DNA of 61,636 bases from Oscillospiraceae bacterium. Its GTDB lineage: Bacteria > Bacillota > Clostridia > Oscillospirales > Acutalibacteraceae. Shown here in pieces: positions 52,358 through 59,953 of this stretch (its first letter is position 1; every line of letters begins with the position of its first letter). Where the stretch lies: NCBI GenBank assembly GCA_015066635.1, contig SVOA01000008.1, positions 1-61,636 of the forward strand. Reading direction: 5' to 3'. A model generated the notes under the pieces. That model saw nothing but the letters and a program-made list of their open reading frames with translations, was not told where the DNA came from and made no database searches. The translations under genes were made by a program, and so were the position numbers.

Positions 52358-52374
52358 GGTCAAAAAAGGTCAAA
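52358..52374 (+). promoter_or_regulatory. CtsR operator, upstream copy
   Basis: Plus strand GGTCAAA-AAA-GGTCAAA, a perfect heptad repeat. An extra CGTCAAA half-site at 52351-52357 overlaps the -35 box. It is in the opposite orientation to the downstream operator. Confidence 0.9.
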
Positions 52375-52379
52375 TTATT

Positions 52380-52541
52380 TTAATTTTGCCCGTTTTCCGA
52401 ACAAATCACATCATTTTCTCTTAATATCTGATTTTTTCTTTGATTTTTAAATGTCGTTCTGTCAACGTCGTAAATCATCTTCTCATCCTGCTTTGTTTCT
52501 TCTCTCCCCTGCCCGTTTTTAATGTCGGGTAACCGCTTCAT
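52380..52541 (-). CDS. Small hydrophilic 53-residue protein of unknown function
   Basis: A short gene starting MKRLPDIKNGQ behind an AAGGAGAG ribosome-binding site eight bases before the ATG. The product is highly charged, with many Lys, Arg, Asn and Gln residues, one Cys near the end and no membrane helix. I recognise no family. Minus-strand CATACACT (52574-52581), the mother-cell sigma -10 consensus, lies about 33 bases upstream. Its stop codon is only six bases from a CtsR operator, so it sits directly upstream of ctsR in the same direction. The case for it being real rests on the ribosome-binding site, the box and the open frame. Confidence 0.55.
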   Translation of the reverse strand: MKRLPDIKNGQGREETKQDEKMIYDVDRTTFKNQRKNQILRENDVICSENGQN

Positions 52542-52573
52542 TTTTAACTCTCCTTTTCTTTTTCTATATATAG

Positions 52574-52581
52574 AGTGTATG
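52574..52581 (-). promoter_or_regulatory. Possible sporulation-type -10 box for the 53-residue gene
   Basis: Minus-strand CATACACT equals the sigma-E -10 consensus CATACAMT. No convincing -35 accompanies it. The same octamer precedes the cysteine-rich gene at 16516-16523. Confidence 0.35.
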
Positions 52582-52599
52582 GCAGAAATAAAATTTTTA

Positions 52600-52626
52600 A
52601 CACATTTTTTATTTTATCATAAGATG
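52600..52626 (+). promoter_or_regulatory. Weak sigma-K-like promoter for the Gly-Cys micro-gene
   Basis: AC (52600-52601), 16 bases, CATAAGATG (52618-52626), one base off CATANNNTA. It would start transcription about 25 bases before the GTG at 52658. Confidence 0.35.
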
Positions 52627-52657
52627 TATTGAAACAAAAAAGAAGGGAGGACTCACG

Positions 52658-52777
52658 GTGAATATTTTCAATAATTACAACGGACTCTTAGTTCTTATTA
52701 TCATTATCATCTTACTCGGCGCAGACAACAACGGCTGCGGATGCGACAATGACTGTGGATGCGGCTGCGGCTGCTGA
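52658..52777 (+). CDS. 39-residue membrane-anchored Gly-Cys-rich peptide
   Basis: A GTG start at 52658 follows GGGAGG. The product begins MNIFNNYNGL, continues with a single helix of Leu, Val and Ile (residues 10-20) and ends in a Gly-Cys tail with seven cysteines among the last 13 residues (GCGCD, then CGCGCGC). A perfect hairpin terminator lies 12 bases after the stop, so the gene is a complete transcription unit. Small peptides with a hydrophobic stretch and a Cys/Gly tail are, from memory, common and unassigned in sporulating clostridia. Roles in the spore surface or metal binding are guesses. Confidence 0.7.
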   Translation: MNIFNNYNGLLVLIIIIILLGADNNGCGCDNDCGCGCGC

Positions 52778-52789
52778 GGCAATAAAAAA

Positions 52790-52813
52790 GGCTATCATCA
52801 TTTGATGATAGCC
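52790..52813. terminator. Bidirectional terminator between the Gly-Cys gene and rnfB
   Basis: GGCTATCATCA (52790-52800) and TGATGATAGCC (52803-52813) form an 11-base perfect stem. A T run at 52816-52822 serves the plus strand and an A run at 52784-52789 the minus strand. Confidence 0.92.
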
Positions 52814-52830
52814 GATTTTTTTAAAGTAAT

Positions 52831-53637
52831 TTATTCGCCTAAGGTCATAAGGTGTATCGCCTTGACAGGACAGCCCTCGGCACATTTGCCGCAGCCCGTA
52901 CACTTGTCATAGTCAACGTGAGCCGTGTTATTCTCGACCTTGATAGCCTCAAATTCGCAGACCTTCTGACACTTCATACAGCCGATACAGCCAACCGTGC
53001 ATTCTTTTCTTGTAAAAGCGCCTTTATTATGGTTTTTACAGGTTACGACCGCCTTTGTCTTATGAAGCGGTACAAGCTCTATAAGCTGCTTGGGGCAGGT
53101 CTTTATGCACATCTGACACGCCGTGCAGAGCATCGGGTTGATTCTCGCAACGCTGTCCCTTATGCTGATTGCACCGTACTGACAAACCTCAACGCAGTCG
53201 CCGTATCCTATACAGCCGTAAACGCACTCCTTGGGACCGCCGAAAAGCTGTGAAGCCATTTTACAGCTGTGAATACCCTTGTACTCAAGCTTCTTTGACG
53301 AGTGGTCGCAGGTGCCGTTGCAGTGAACTACTGCCGCTTTTGGCTCTATTTCGCCTGCCTCGACACCGAGAATTGCAGCTACCTGCTTAGCCGCATCATT
53401 TCCGCCGGGAGCACAGAGATTTGTCTCTTTTGTTTCTCCCTTTGAGAGAGCCGCCGCATAGCCGTCGCAGCCCGAAAAGCCGCAGGCTCCGCAGTTGGCG
53501 CCGGGAAGGCACTCTCTGATTTTTTCCGCCGTTTCGTCCTTGGGGACTGCCATAACAATACTTGCCACGGAAAGTCCGAGTCCTGCTATAAGACCTATGG
53601 TTGCAACGAGGATGACTGCCAATAAAATCGGATTCAT
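52831..53637 (-). CDS. rnfB: Rnf complex subunit RnfB (multi-cluster ferredoxin)
   Basis: A 268-residue subunit. An N-terminal membrane helix (residues 4-28) is followed by the cluster motif CLPGANCGACGFSGC. Further iron-sulfur motifs are CVYGCIGYGDC, CTACQMCIKTCP, CIGCMKCQKVC and CTGCGKCAEGCP, enough for several [4Fe-4S] clusters. RnfB is the probable entry point for electrons from reduced ferredoxin. It is the last gene in the order CDGEAB, typical of clostridial Rnf operons. Confidence 0.96.
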   Translation of the reverse strand: MNPILLAVILVATIGLIAGLGLSVASIVMAVPKDETAEKIRECLPGANCGACGFSGCDGYAAALSKGETKETNLCAPGGNDAAKQVAAILGVEAGEIEPKAAVVHCNGTCDHSSKKLEYKGIHSCKMASQLFGGPKECVYGCIGYGDCVEVCQYGAISIRDSVARINPMLCTACQMCIKTCPKQLIELVPLHKTKAVVTCKNHNKGAFTRKECTVGCIGCMKCQKVCEFEAIKVENNTAHVDYDKCTGCGKCAEGCPVKAIHLMTLGE

Positions 53638-53649
53638 AATCTTTCCTCC

Positions 53650-54237
53650 TTATGCAAACATATTCTCAACAAGTCCCGTAAAGCCGAGGAAGGACAGCGA
53701 AGTAAGGCTCGCCGCCACCAGAGTTATCGGGAGACCCTGAAGGAACTTGGGAACATCACAGGTTTCAAGCTTTGAGCGTACGCCCGCAAACATAATCATT
53801 GCGACCATAAAGCCGAGACCTGCGCCGAACGAATTTATCATAGCGTGCGCAAAGGAATATCCGTTGTCGATATTAAGAATTGTAACACCGAGAACAGCGC
53901 AGTTGGTCGTGATAAGAGGAAGATAAATTCCCAAAGAATTGTAAAGCGAGGGAATATACTTCTTGAGCACGATTTCAACGAGCTGAACGAGAGCCGCGAT
54001 AACAAGGATAAACACAATAGTCTGCAAATATCCGAGTCCGTGGTTGTCAAGGAAGGTGTTAAGCGGATAGGTTACGGCTGAAGCGAGAAGCATAACAAAT
54101 ATAACCGCAGCGCTCATTCCGACTGCCGTGTTAAGCTTTTTTGAAACGCCTAAGAACGGGCAGATTCCGAGGAATTTGGAAAGTATGTAGTTATTTGTAA
54201 GGATAGCCGTTAAAAGTATTGAGAAAAAAATCTTCAT
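53650..54237 (-). CDS. rnfA: Rnf complex subunit RnfA
   Basis: A 195-residue protein with six membrane helices. LTNNYILSKFLGICPFLGVSKK at about residues 13-34 contains the conserved cysteine that, with RnfE, holds a membrane-embedded [2Fe-2S] cluster; TTNCAVLG near residue 110 carries the second. Homologue of NqrE. It lies 12 bases upstream of rnfB and three bases after rnfE. Confidence 0.96.
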   Translation of the reverse strand: MKIFFSILLTAILTNNYILSKFLGICPFLGVSKKLNTAVGMSAAVIFVMLLASAVTYPLNTFLDNHGLGYLQTIVFILVIAALVQLVEIVLKKYIPSLYNSLGIYLPLITTNCAVLGVTILNIDNGYSFAHAMINSFGAGLGFMVAMIMFAGVRSKLETCDVPKFLQGLPITLVAASLTSLSFLGFTGLVENMFA

Positions 54238-54240
54238 TTA

Positions 54241-54939
54241 TCAGCCCTCCTCTTTACATTCTTCGCCTGCGGCGAGTTTTTCACAGCTTGCCGCCATCGG
54301 ACAGGCCTTACAGCCGCCGAGTACTGCCTTCTTATGTCCGCCCATTTCGGCAAGTTTATTTGCACACGCCATTACAAGACCGAACACAAAGAAACCGCCG
54401 GGAGCGAGGATAAATATTGTCATGGGAGGTACGCTCTCGGGCAGAATCGCGTGTCCGTAAAGCGCGCCCGCGCCGAAGAATTCTCTTATGGCGCTCATTA
54501 CGACAAGAGCAAGGGTAAAACCGATGCCCATGCCGACGCCGTCAACCGCAGAAGCAATAACGCTGTTTTTACCTGCAAAAGCTTCCGCTCTGCCTAAGAT
54601 AATGCAGTTAACAACGATAAGGGGAAGATAAACGCCGAGCTGTTCGTCCAGAGTAGGTACAAATGCTTTGACAAGCATCTGAACTATCGTAACGAATGCA
54701 GCTATAACTACTATGTAGCAGGGTATTCTGACCTTCTGGGGTATAACCTTGCGAAGCGCAGAAATAACAATGTTTGAGCAGACGAGAACTATAGCCGCGG
54801 AAATTCCCATACCGATTGCGCTCTCCATTGAGGTAGTTGTCGCAAGAGTGGGGCAGGTGCCGAGAACAAGACGGAGAACGGGGTTTTCCTTAATTATGCC
54901 CTTTGTCAGCTCCTTGCCGAGCGATCTTTTCTCAGCCAT
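54241..54939 (-). CDS. rnfE: Rnf complex subunit RnfE
   Basis: A 232-residue protein with six membrane helices, a homologue of NqrD and of RnfA. Conserved cysteines appear in LVLGTCPTLATT and VVNCIILGRAEAFA. The C-terminal tail beyond the last helix has a cysteine group (GGCKACPMAASC) that is not part of the minimal family. The ATG at 54939 follows AGGAGGTG and overlaps rnfG by eight bases. Confidence 0.95.
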   Translation of the reverse strand: MAEKRSLGKELTKGIIKENPVLRLVLGTCPTLATTTSMESAIGMGISAAIVLVCSNIVISALRKVIPQKVRIPCYIVVIAAFVTIVQMLVKAFVPTLDEQLGVYLPLIVVNCIILGRAEAFAGKNSVIASAVDGVGMGIGFTLALVVMSAIREFFGAGALYGHAILPESVPPMTIFILAPGGFFVFGLVMACANKLAEMGGHKKAVLGGCKACPMAASCEKLAAGEECKEEG

Positions 54940-55510
54940 TATTCTCACCTCCTGCAATCTTATAGAGTTCAAGCGCGGTATTGACCGCCTTTGTCATAGC
55001 CTTTGAAGTAATGGTTGCTCCCGTAAGAGCCTGAATTTCATTGTCCGAAGGAGTGCCGTTTTTGATTACCGAAATCTCAGAATTTTTGCCGGCAAACTGA
55101 TTTCGGAAGCTCTCGTTCTTTGCGTTCATACCGAGGCCCGCCGTTTCGCTGATTTCAAGTATCGAAACGCCTGTTACGCTGCCCTCGGCGTCAACGCCGA
55201 CCATTACAGAAATATCTCCGCCGTAGCCCTTGGCAGAGGTTGAGAAAACATAACCTGCAAGACTTCCGTCCTTTGTTCCCTCATAGTATGTATATTCCCG
55301 ACCGTCGTACTCGAGCGTTTTTGCCTCGGAGAAGCTGTCAGCCGTGCTGAGCACCTCTGCTTTGGTTTTTTGCTCTGTTTCTGCTGCCAACTGCTTGATT
55401 CTGGGCTCGGTAATGCGGTTTGTAAAACCGAGCAGCGCAGTCGCCACAAGACAAATCAGAAAAAGGGAAAGCGTGGGAATAACTATTTCACGGATTTTAC
55501 TGTTTTTCAT
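54932..55510 (-). CDS. rnfG: Rnf complex subunit RnfG (covalent FMN protein)
   Basis: A 192-residue protein with one N-terminal membrane anchor (residues 10-30) and an extracytoplasmic FMN-binding domain. The flavin attachment motif TGAT is at residues 163-166, with Thr166 as the expected FMN-phosphoester site. ETAGLGMNA is the usual upstream signature. Attachment would need ApbE, which is encoded at the head of this cluster. It overlaps rnfD by four bases. Confidence 0.95.
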   Translation of the reverse strand: MKNSKIREIVIPTLSLFLICLVATALLGFTNRITEPRIKQLAAETEQKTKAEVLSTADSFSEAKTLEYDGREYTYYEGTKDGSLAGYVFSTSAKGYGGDISVMVGVDAEGSVTGVSILEISETAGLGMNAKNESFRNQFAGKNSEISVIKNGTPSDNEIQALTGATITSKAMTKAVNTALELYKIAGGENNG

Positions 55511-56538
55511 GCCGCGTCTCCCTCCTTTGCCTTTTTCTCTTTAACCGTTCCGAAGGGCTCCGAGTGAGTGTATCTCTCGATAAGCGGAACAAGTATATTC
55601 ATAAGGATAATTGAGAAGGATACGCCCTCGGGCAGAGAACCGAATATTCTGATAAGCGAGGTAATTATACCGCAGCCTACCGCGTAAATTATCTTGCCCT
55701 TGAGGCTCATCGGACTTGTCGTATAGTCGGTCGCCATAAAGACAGCGCCGAGAAGAAGTCCGCCCGCCATAATCTGATATGCCGTAAAGGTAAGGCTTCC
55801 GCCGCCTGCAATAAGCATAATAACCGCAACCGTTCCGATATAGCACAGCGGAATTGCGGGAGAGATAACCTTTCTGAAAATAAGGTAAAGTCCGCCGACG
55901 ATGAGCGCCGCCGCACAGGTCTCGCCGAGACATCCGCCGCGTACTCCGAAGAACATTTCCGCGAGCGTAGGAATTGCGTCGCCGTTTATAACATCAGTAA
56001 CGCCCTGTTTATTGTAGTTGCCCGCAAATACCGCGAGAGGCGTTGCGCTTGTTACGGCGTCAAGCTCGCTTATTCTCCAGCTGAAAGGGTTTGCGAAATT
56101 GTTTGTATATGTCGGGAACGAGGTCATCAAAACGATTCTGCCGACAAGAGCGGGGTTAACGAAATTCTGACCTATTCCTCCGAAGAACTGTTTTACGACA
56201 ATAATCGCAACCGCGTCGCCGATTATTACCATATATACGGGCATTGTCGAGGGAAGGTTAAAAGCGAGAAGAATTCCCGTAACTACCGCCGACAAATCGC
56301 CTATCGTGCTGTTTCTTTTCATTACCTTGCGGCAAAGCGCCTCAAAAAGCACCGAGAAAATTACGCTGACCGCCACAAGCTTGAGTGAGTCAAAGCCGAA
56401 AAGAACAACCGAAAGCACAAGCGCAGGACACATTGCAATAATTACATCAAGCATTATTCCGCTTGTTGTGTCCTTTGTTCTCCTGTGCGGGGAAGCACTG
56501 ACTGTTAAAAGCTTTTTGTTTTCTGTGTTTTCGCTCAT
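55507..56538 (-). CDS. rnfD: Rnf complex subunit RnfD (covalent FMN membrane protein)
   Basis: A 343-residue membrane protein with nine or ten helices. The flavin attachment motif TSAT is at residues 163-166 in DAVTSATPL, with Thr166 the expected site. SPHRR near residue 17 and QNFVNPALVGR near residue 125 are family signatures. The true start is the ATG at 56538, which forms an ATGA overlap with the rnfC stop; the longer frame runs into rnfC. RnfD is the likely ion-conducting subunit. Confidence 0.95.
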   Translation of the reverse strand: MSENTENKKLLTVSASPHRRTKDTTSGIMLDVIIAMCPALVLSVVLFGFDSLKLVAVSVIFSVLFEALCRKVMKRNSTIGDLSAVVTGILLAFNLPSTMPVYMVIIGDAVAIIVVKQFFGGIGQNFVNPALVGRIVLMTSFPTYTNNFANPFSWRISELDAVTSATPLAVFAGNYNKQGVTDVINGDAIPTLAEMFFGVRGGCLGETCAAALIVGGLYLIFRKVISPAIPLCYIGTVAVIMLIAGGGSLTFTAYQIMAGGLLLGAVFMATDYTTSPMSLKGKIIYAVGCGIITSLIRIFGSLPEGVSFSIILMNILVPLIERYTHSEPFGTVKEKKAKEGDAA

Positions 56539-57869
56539 TTCGGCGCCTCCTCTCTGAGAACCTGCTTCGCATTTCTCATTATCTGGACAAGCGGACGTCC
56601 CGCGGGACAGGAAAATGCGCACGAACCGCATTCCATACATACCATGGCGCCTGCGTCCCTGAGGGCTTCTGCCCGTCTTGCCTTTGCATATTTCTCGATA
56701 ATCGTGGGCATAAGGCTCAGCGGACACGCCTTTGCACATCTGCCGCATCTGATACAGTCGGTTTCGTGCTTTATGCTTATGTCGCTCTTACCGAGTACAA
56801 GTATTGCGTTGTTATTCTTTAAAATAGGAGCGTGCGTGTCAACTATCGCCGCGCCCATCATCGGGCCGCCCGTTACTATCTTTACGGGTTCCTCTGCATA
56901 TCCGCCGCAGGTTTTGATTATGTAATCAATTTCAGTACCTATCGGAACTCTTACGTTCTGCGGATTTACCACAGCCGAGCCGTCAACCGTAAGTGAACGG
57001 CTGACAAGCGGCTTGCCCGTCTTTATATAACGCGAAATGAAAGCCGTTGTTGTAACGTTCATTACCACGCAGCCCACATCCGAAGGAAGCTTTCCGGGAG
57101 GAATCTTTCTGCCCGTTGCCGAAAGCACCATCATTTTTTCGGCGCCCTGCGGATATTTTGATTTAAGAGGCATAACCTTGATTTCGTCACGCTCGTCGTC
57201 CTTCTCGGCTATCCTTTCAAGTATTTTGATAGCCTCGGGCTTGTTGTCCTCAACAGCGATAATACATTTTTTGAAGCCAAGCATATCCTTGACAAGATGA
57301 ATTCCGTTGAAAACGTCCCAGGAATTGTCGAGGCACTCACGGTAGTCAACCGTGATATACGGCTCGCACTCCGCAGCGTTGATAATAAGCGTGTCAATGC
57401 CTATATCCTGCTTGAAGTTGAGCTTGACATGAGTCGGGAAACCTGCGCCGCCGAGTCCTACGACTCCGGAAGCTCTGACCGCCTTGATAAATTCCTCTCT
57501 GGTATCGGATTTAGGCGGTTCAAGTCCTTCGAACTCCGCCATTTCGCCGTCATTCTCAATAATAACGGCTTTTGAAACCATCCCCGTAGCAGTCCTGATT
57601 TCCTTGATGGCGCTGACCTTGCCCGAAACCGAAGCGTGTATCGGAGCCGAAACATAAGCGTCCGTGTCGCCTATAAGCTGACCGACCTTGACATAATCTC
57701 CGACCTTAACAACGGGTTCACAGGGTGCGCCGATGTGCTGATTCATCGGAAGCGTTACTGTTTCCGGAGCAGGAATTCTCTTTGCAGGCATATCCTTGGT
57801 ATTCTTGCTGTGCGGAACCTTAACGCCTCCCCTGACTTTTTTTACAGGTTTAATAAGTTCAGGGTGCAT
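56535..57869 (-). CDS. rnfC: Rnf complex subunit RnfC (NADH-binding)
   Basis: A 444-residue soluble subunit. A biotinyl-lipoyl-like N-domain with PxxQHIGAPCEPVVKVGD is followed by the NADH/FMN fold (GLGGAGFPTHVKL, and INAAECEPY for FMN). Two [4Fe-4S] motifs close the protein: CIRCGRCAKACP and CMECGSCAFSCP. It passes electrons to NAD at the cytoplasmic face. AGGAGG precedes the ATG at seven to eight bases. It is the first of the six rnf genes and abuts the Gx gene. Confidence 0.96.
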   Translation of the reverse strand: MHPELIKPVKKVRGGVKVPHSKNTKDMPAKRIPAPETVTLPMNQHIGAPCEPVVKVGDYVKVGQLIGDTDAYVSAPIHASVSGKVSAIKEIRTATGMVSKAVIIENDGEMAEFEGLEPPKSDTREEFIKAVRASGVVGLGGAGFPTHVKLNFKQDIGIDTLIINAAECEPYITVDYRECLDNSWDVFNGIHLVKDMLGFKKCIIAVEDNKPEAIKILERIAEKDDERDEIKVMPLKSKYPQGAEKMMVLSATGRKIPPGKLPSDVGCVVMNVTTTAFISRYIKTGKPLVSRSLTVDGSAVVNPQNVRVPIGTEIDYIIKTCGGYAEEPVKIVTGGPMMGAAIVDTHAPILKNNNAILVLGKSDISIKHETDCIRCGRCAKACPLSLMPTIIEKYAKARRAEALRDAGAMVCMECGSCAFSCPAGRPLVQIMRNAKQVLREEAPK

Positions 57870-58391
57870 CTATTCTCCTCCTTGTTTAATATCCTTTGTT
57901 ATTTTATCCAGACGGGGTATTGCCGCTCTGAGCACCGTTCCCGTTACCGCGCCCGTAACTATGCCGCTTACAAGCAGCACGGGTGCGTAGCCGATAACGG
58001 CCGAATTGCCCACAAGCACGCACGCAACGAGAAGCTGCCCGAGATTATGGAACAGCGCCGAAACTATGCCTATAAGCATATATCCCGCCTTTGAAAATCT
58101 GAACATCAGGTACATTGCAACGGTACTGAGCATTCCTCCGCAAAAGGACATACACATAGCCGTAAAGCCGCGCGTAACGCCTGCAAAAAGCGCCTTGATA
58201 AGCGTTACGCACGCCGCCGCGGGAAAGCCGAGGCTGACCGCCGCAAACATGGTTGCGACATTTGAAAAGCCCGCCTTTGCGCCCGGAGGCATAAACGAAG
58301 CCATCGGAATTACGCTCTCAAGAAACGACAGCACAAGAGCCGCTGCCGAAATCATACCGAACAATGCAATTTTATATGTAGATTTTCTCAT
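57870..58391 (-). CDS. Gx transporter family membrane protein
   Basis: A 173-residue protein with five or six membrane helices. The opening KIALFGMISAAALVLSFLE and the GAKAGFSNVATM stretch match the Gx transporter (HepT/ThiT-like, S-component-related) family often annotated as heptaprenyl diphosphate synthase component I. In clostridia it is regularly placed with apbE, a NusG-domain-II protein and rnf. A role in delivering a flavin or quinone-like precursor has been suggested by context only. There is no clear ribosome-binding site; it begins four bases after the previous stop and may depend on coupling. Confidence 0.8.
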   Translation of the reverse strand: MRKSTYKIALFGMISAAALVLSFLESVIPMASFMPPGAKAGFSNVATMFAAVSLGFPAAACVTLIKALFAGVTRGFTAMCMSFCGGMLSTVAMYLMFRFSKAGYMLIGIVSALFHNLGQLLVACVLVGNSAVIGYAPVLLVSGIVTGAVTGTVLRAAIPRLDKITKDIKQGGE

Positions 58392-58395
58392 AGCG

Positions 58396-58776
58396 TCAAT
58401 AAGTTAATATATCAATGTCGGAATCTGCGCCCTCAAGCGTTATAACGGTTTTCATAGGAACGCAAGCCGCCGTGTCCCCGACCTTGTCAAGAGAACCCGT
58501 ATGTATGCAGATTTTGTCCCTGCATCCGCTCTCGGTAAATCTGATTGCGTGATTCACGGTTTCTATTACTACTCCGTTTGACAAAGTGATTTTTCCGTCC
58601 TCTGCCCGGGCAAGATTTATCCTTTTAATTTCCTCGCCGTTTACGGTAATTACGGCAACGGGCGTTTTTTGAGAATTCACTCTGCCAAAGAGAAAGAAGC
58701 ACAGTCCGACTGCAAGGCACAGAATAAGAATTACGGCAATATCCCTTTTTTCAATAAGCCTTCTTGAGCCGTTCAT
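58396..58776 (-). CDS. NusG domain II-containing membrane-anchored protein
   Basis: A 126-residue protein with one N-terminal membrane helix (about residues 12-30) and a small beta domain ending near the C-terminus. The CRDKICIHTG stretch and AACVPMK belong to the NusG_II family, with two cysteines that could pair outside the cell. Function is unknown; it is nearly always next to apbE and the Gx gene in clostridial Rnf loci. The start ATG overlaps the apbE stop (ATGA). Confidence 0.85.
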   Translation of the reverse strand: MNGSRRLIEKRDIAVILILCLAVGLCFFLFGRVNSQKTPVAVITVNGEEIKRINLARAEDGKITLSNGVVIETVNHAIRFTESGCRDKICIHTGSLDKVGDTAACVPMKTVITLEGADSDIDILTY

Positions 58777-59813
58777 TTCAAAGTGTACTCCCCGTTTTTA
58801 ATGCTCAGACTTTCCTCAAGTCCTTCGGTAACCTCCACGCTTTTATCGGTATAAACAAACACCGCGTCCGCACCGTAAGATTTGAGTATACCGTCGGATT
58901 TTTCCCTGCCGAGGACAAAGCACATTGTCGAGAGCGCGTCGCTTAAAAGTCCCGTATCCGCTTTGACCGTAACGCTGACAAGTCCGCTGTCCGCAGGATA
59001 CCCCGTAGTCAAGTCGAGTATATGATGATAGGTCTGTCCCTCGTATTCAAAGAATTTCTCGTAATTGCCCGAGGTTGAAATAAAACTGTTTCCCTTAACC
59101 GAAAGCACCGCAAAATAGTCGTTTTCGCTTCCGAAGGGGTCTCTTATACCGACGTTCCATACGTCCTTGCCGTCGTGAGTGCCGAAAACTCCGACGCTTC
59201 CGCCGACGCTTATGACTGCGCCCTCGCAAAACTGAGAGGTGAGCATCAGCCACTCTCCTGCCTTATCGCAGGCAATTCCCTTGCCTACCGAACCGAGGTT
59301 GAGCACCTGCCCGTCGGCGAAGGAAACGGTATTGCTGTCGGTATCAAAAATAAGCTTTGAATCGTCGCAGAGCGAAACTGCATTTTGAATTTCGTCTCTG
59401 TCCGGTTTACGGAATTCGCCGTTGTCAAAGCCCCACAGCTCGGTCAGCGCACCGCTTGTAACGGCGAGCTTGCCGCCCGAAACGGAATAGATGTCAACCG
59501 TGCTTTTAAGATATTTTATAAGCTCGTGAATGTCCTTGTCGGAATAAGGAAGTCCGCGGTTTATCTGACAGAGAACGGCATTTTCGTCATTTTTGGAAAT
59601 CAGCGAGTCAAGCTGTCTTATCCTGCCGAGTATCTCCTGCTGAAGCTGTGCGTTTGACTCGTCCGAAGCGCAGTAGGTTTTAACCGTAACAACGCTTCCC
59701 ATTATTACATCGCTCTGAGATGAGGACTTCGTTTTTATTTGTGAGCAGGAAGAAAAGGCGAAACAAAGTGCAGTTATTAACGTCATTATCGCCGTAATTC
59801 TCACAAATTTCAT
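58773..59813 (-). CDS. apbE: FAD:protein FMN transferase ApbE
   Basis: A 346-residue lipoprotein-like enzyme: a hydrophobic signal ends in FSSC near residue 23, consistent with lipid attachment on the outer face. Family motifs are SVGKGIACD, VSVGGSVGVFG and HHILDLTTGYPA, the last carrying the magnesium-binding Asp/Thr. It moves FMN from FAD onto Thr in RnfD and RnfG, both encoded downstream in the same operon. It heads the nine-gene apbE-rnf cluster behind a clear promoter. Confidence 0.95.
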   Translation of the reverse strand: MKFVRITAIMTLITALCFAFSSCSQIKTKSSSQSDVIMGSVVTVKTYCASDESNAQLQQEILGRIRQLDSLISKNDENAVLCQINRGLPYSDKDIHELIKYLKSTVDIYSVSGGKLAVTSGALTELWGFDNGEFRKPDRDEIQNAVSLCDDSKLIFDTDSNTVSFADGQVLNLGSVGKGIACDKAGEWLMLTSQFCEGAVISVGGSVGVFGTHDGKDVWNVGIRDPFGSENDYFAVLSVKGNSFISTSGNYEKFFEYEGQTYHHILDLTTGYPADSGLVSVTVKADTGLLSDALSTMCFVLGREKSDGILKSYGADAVFVYTDKSVEVTEGLEESLSIKNGEYTLK

Positions 59814-59846
59814 ACTTTTGTCCCCTATTATCTCATTATTATTAAA

Positions 59847-59875
59847 ATTATACTATAATTGTTATACATATTCAA
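59847..59875 (-). promoter_or_regulatory. Sigma-A promoter of the apbE-rnf operon
   Basis: Minus-strand TTGAAT (59870-59875), 17 bases, TATAAT (59847-59852), with transcription expected near 59840, about 27 bases before apbE. No gap over 20 bases separates the nine genes, so one transcript is likely. Confidence 0.75.
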
Positions 59876-59878
59876 GAA

Positions 59879-59906
59879 TTGTTTATTTTATAACAATATT
59901 TATTAT
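59879..59906 (+). promoter_or_regulatory. Possible promoter of the alcohol dehydrogenase gene
   Basis: TTGTTT (59879-59884), 16 bases, TATTAT (59901-59906). Back-to-back with the apbE promoter; the -35 boxes are three bases apart. Confidence 0.45.
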
Positions 59907-59953
59907 TTTACAAAAAAGGCATAATGTGGTAGAATTGCAAAGAGGTGAGAATA

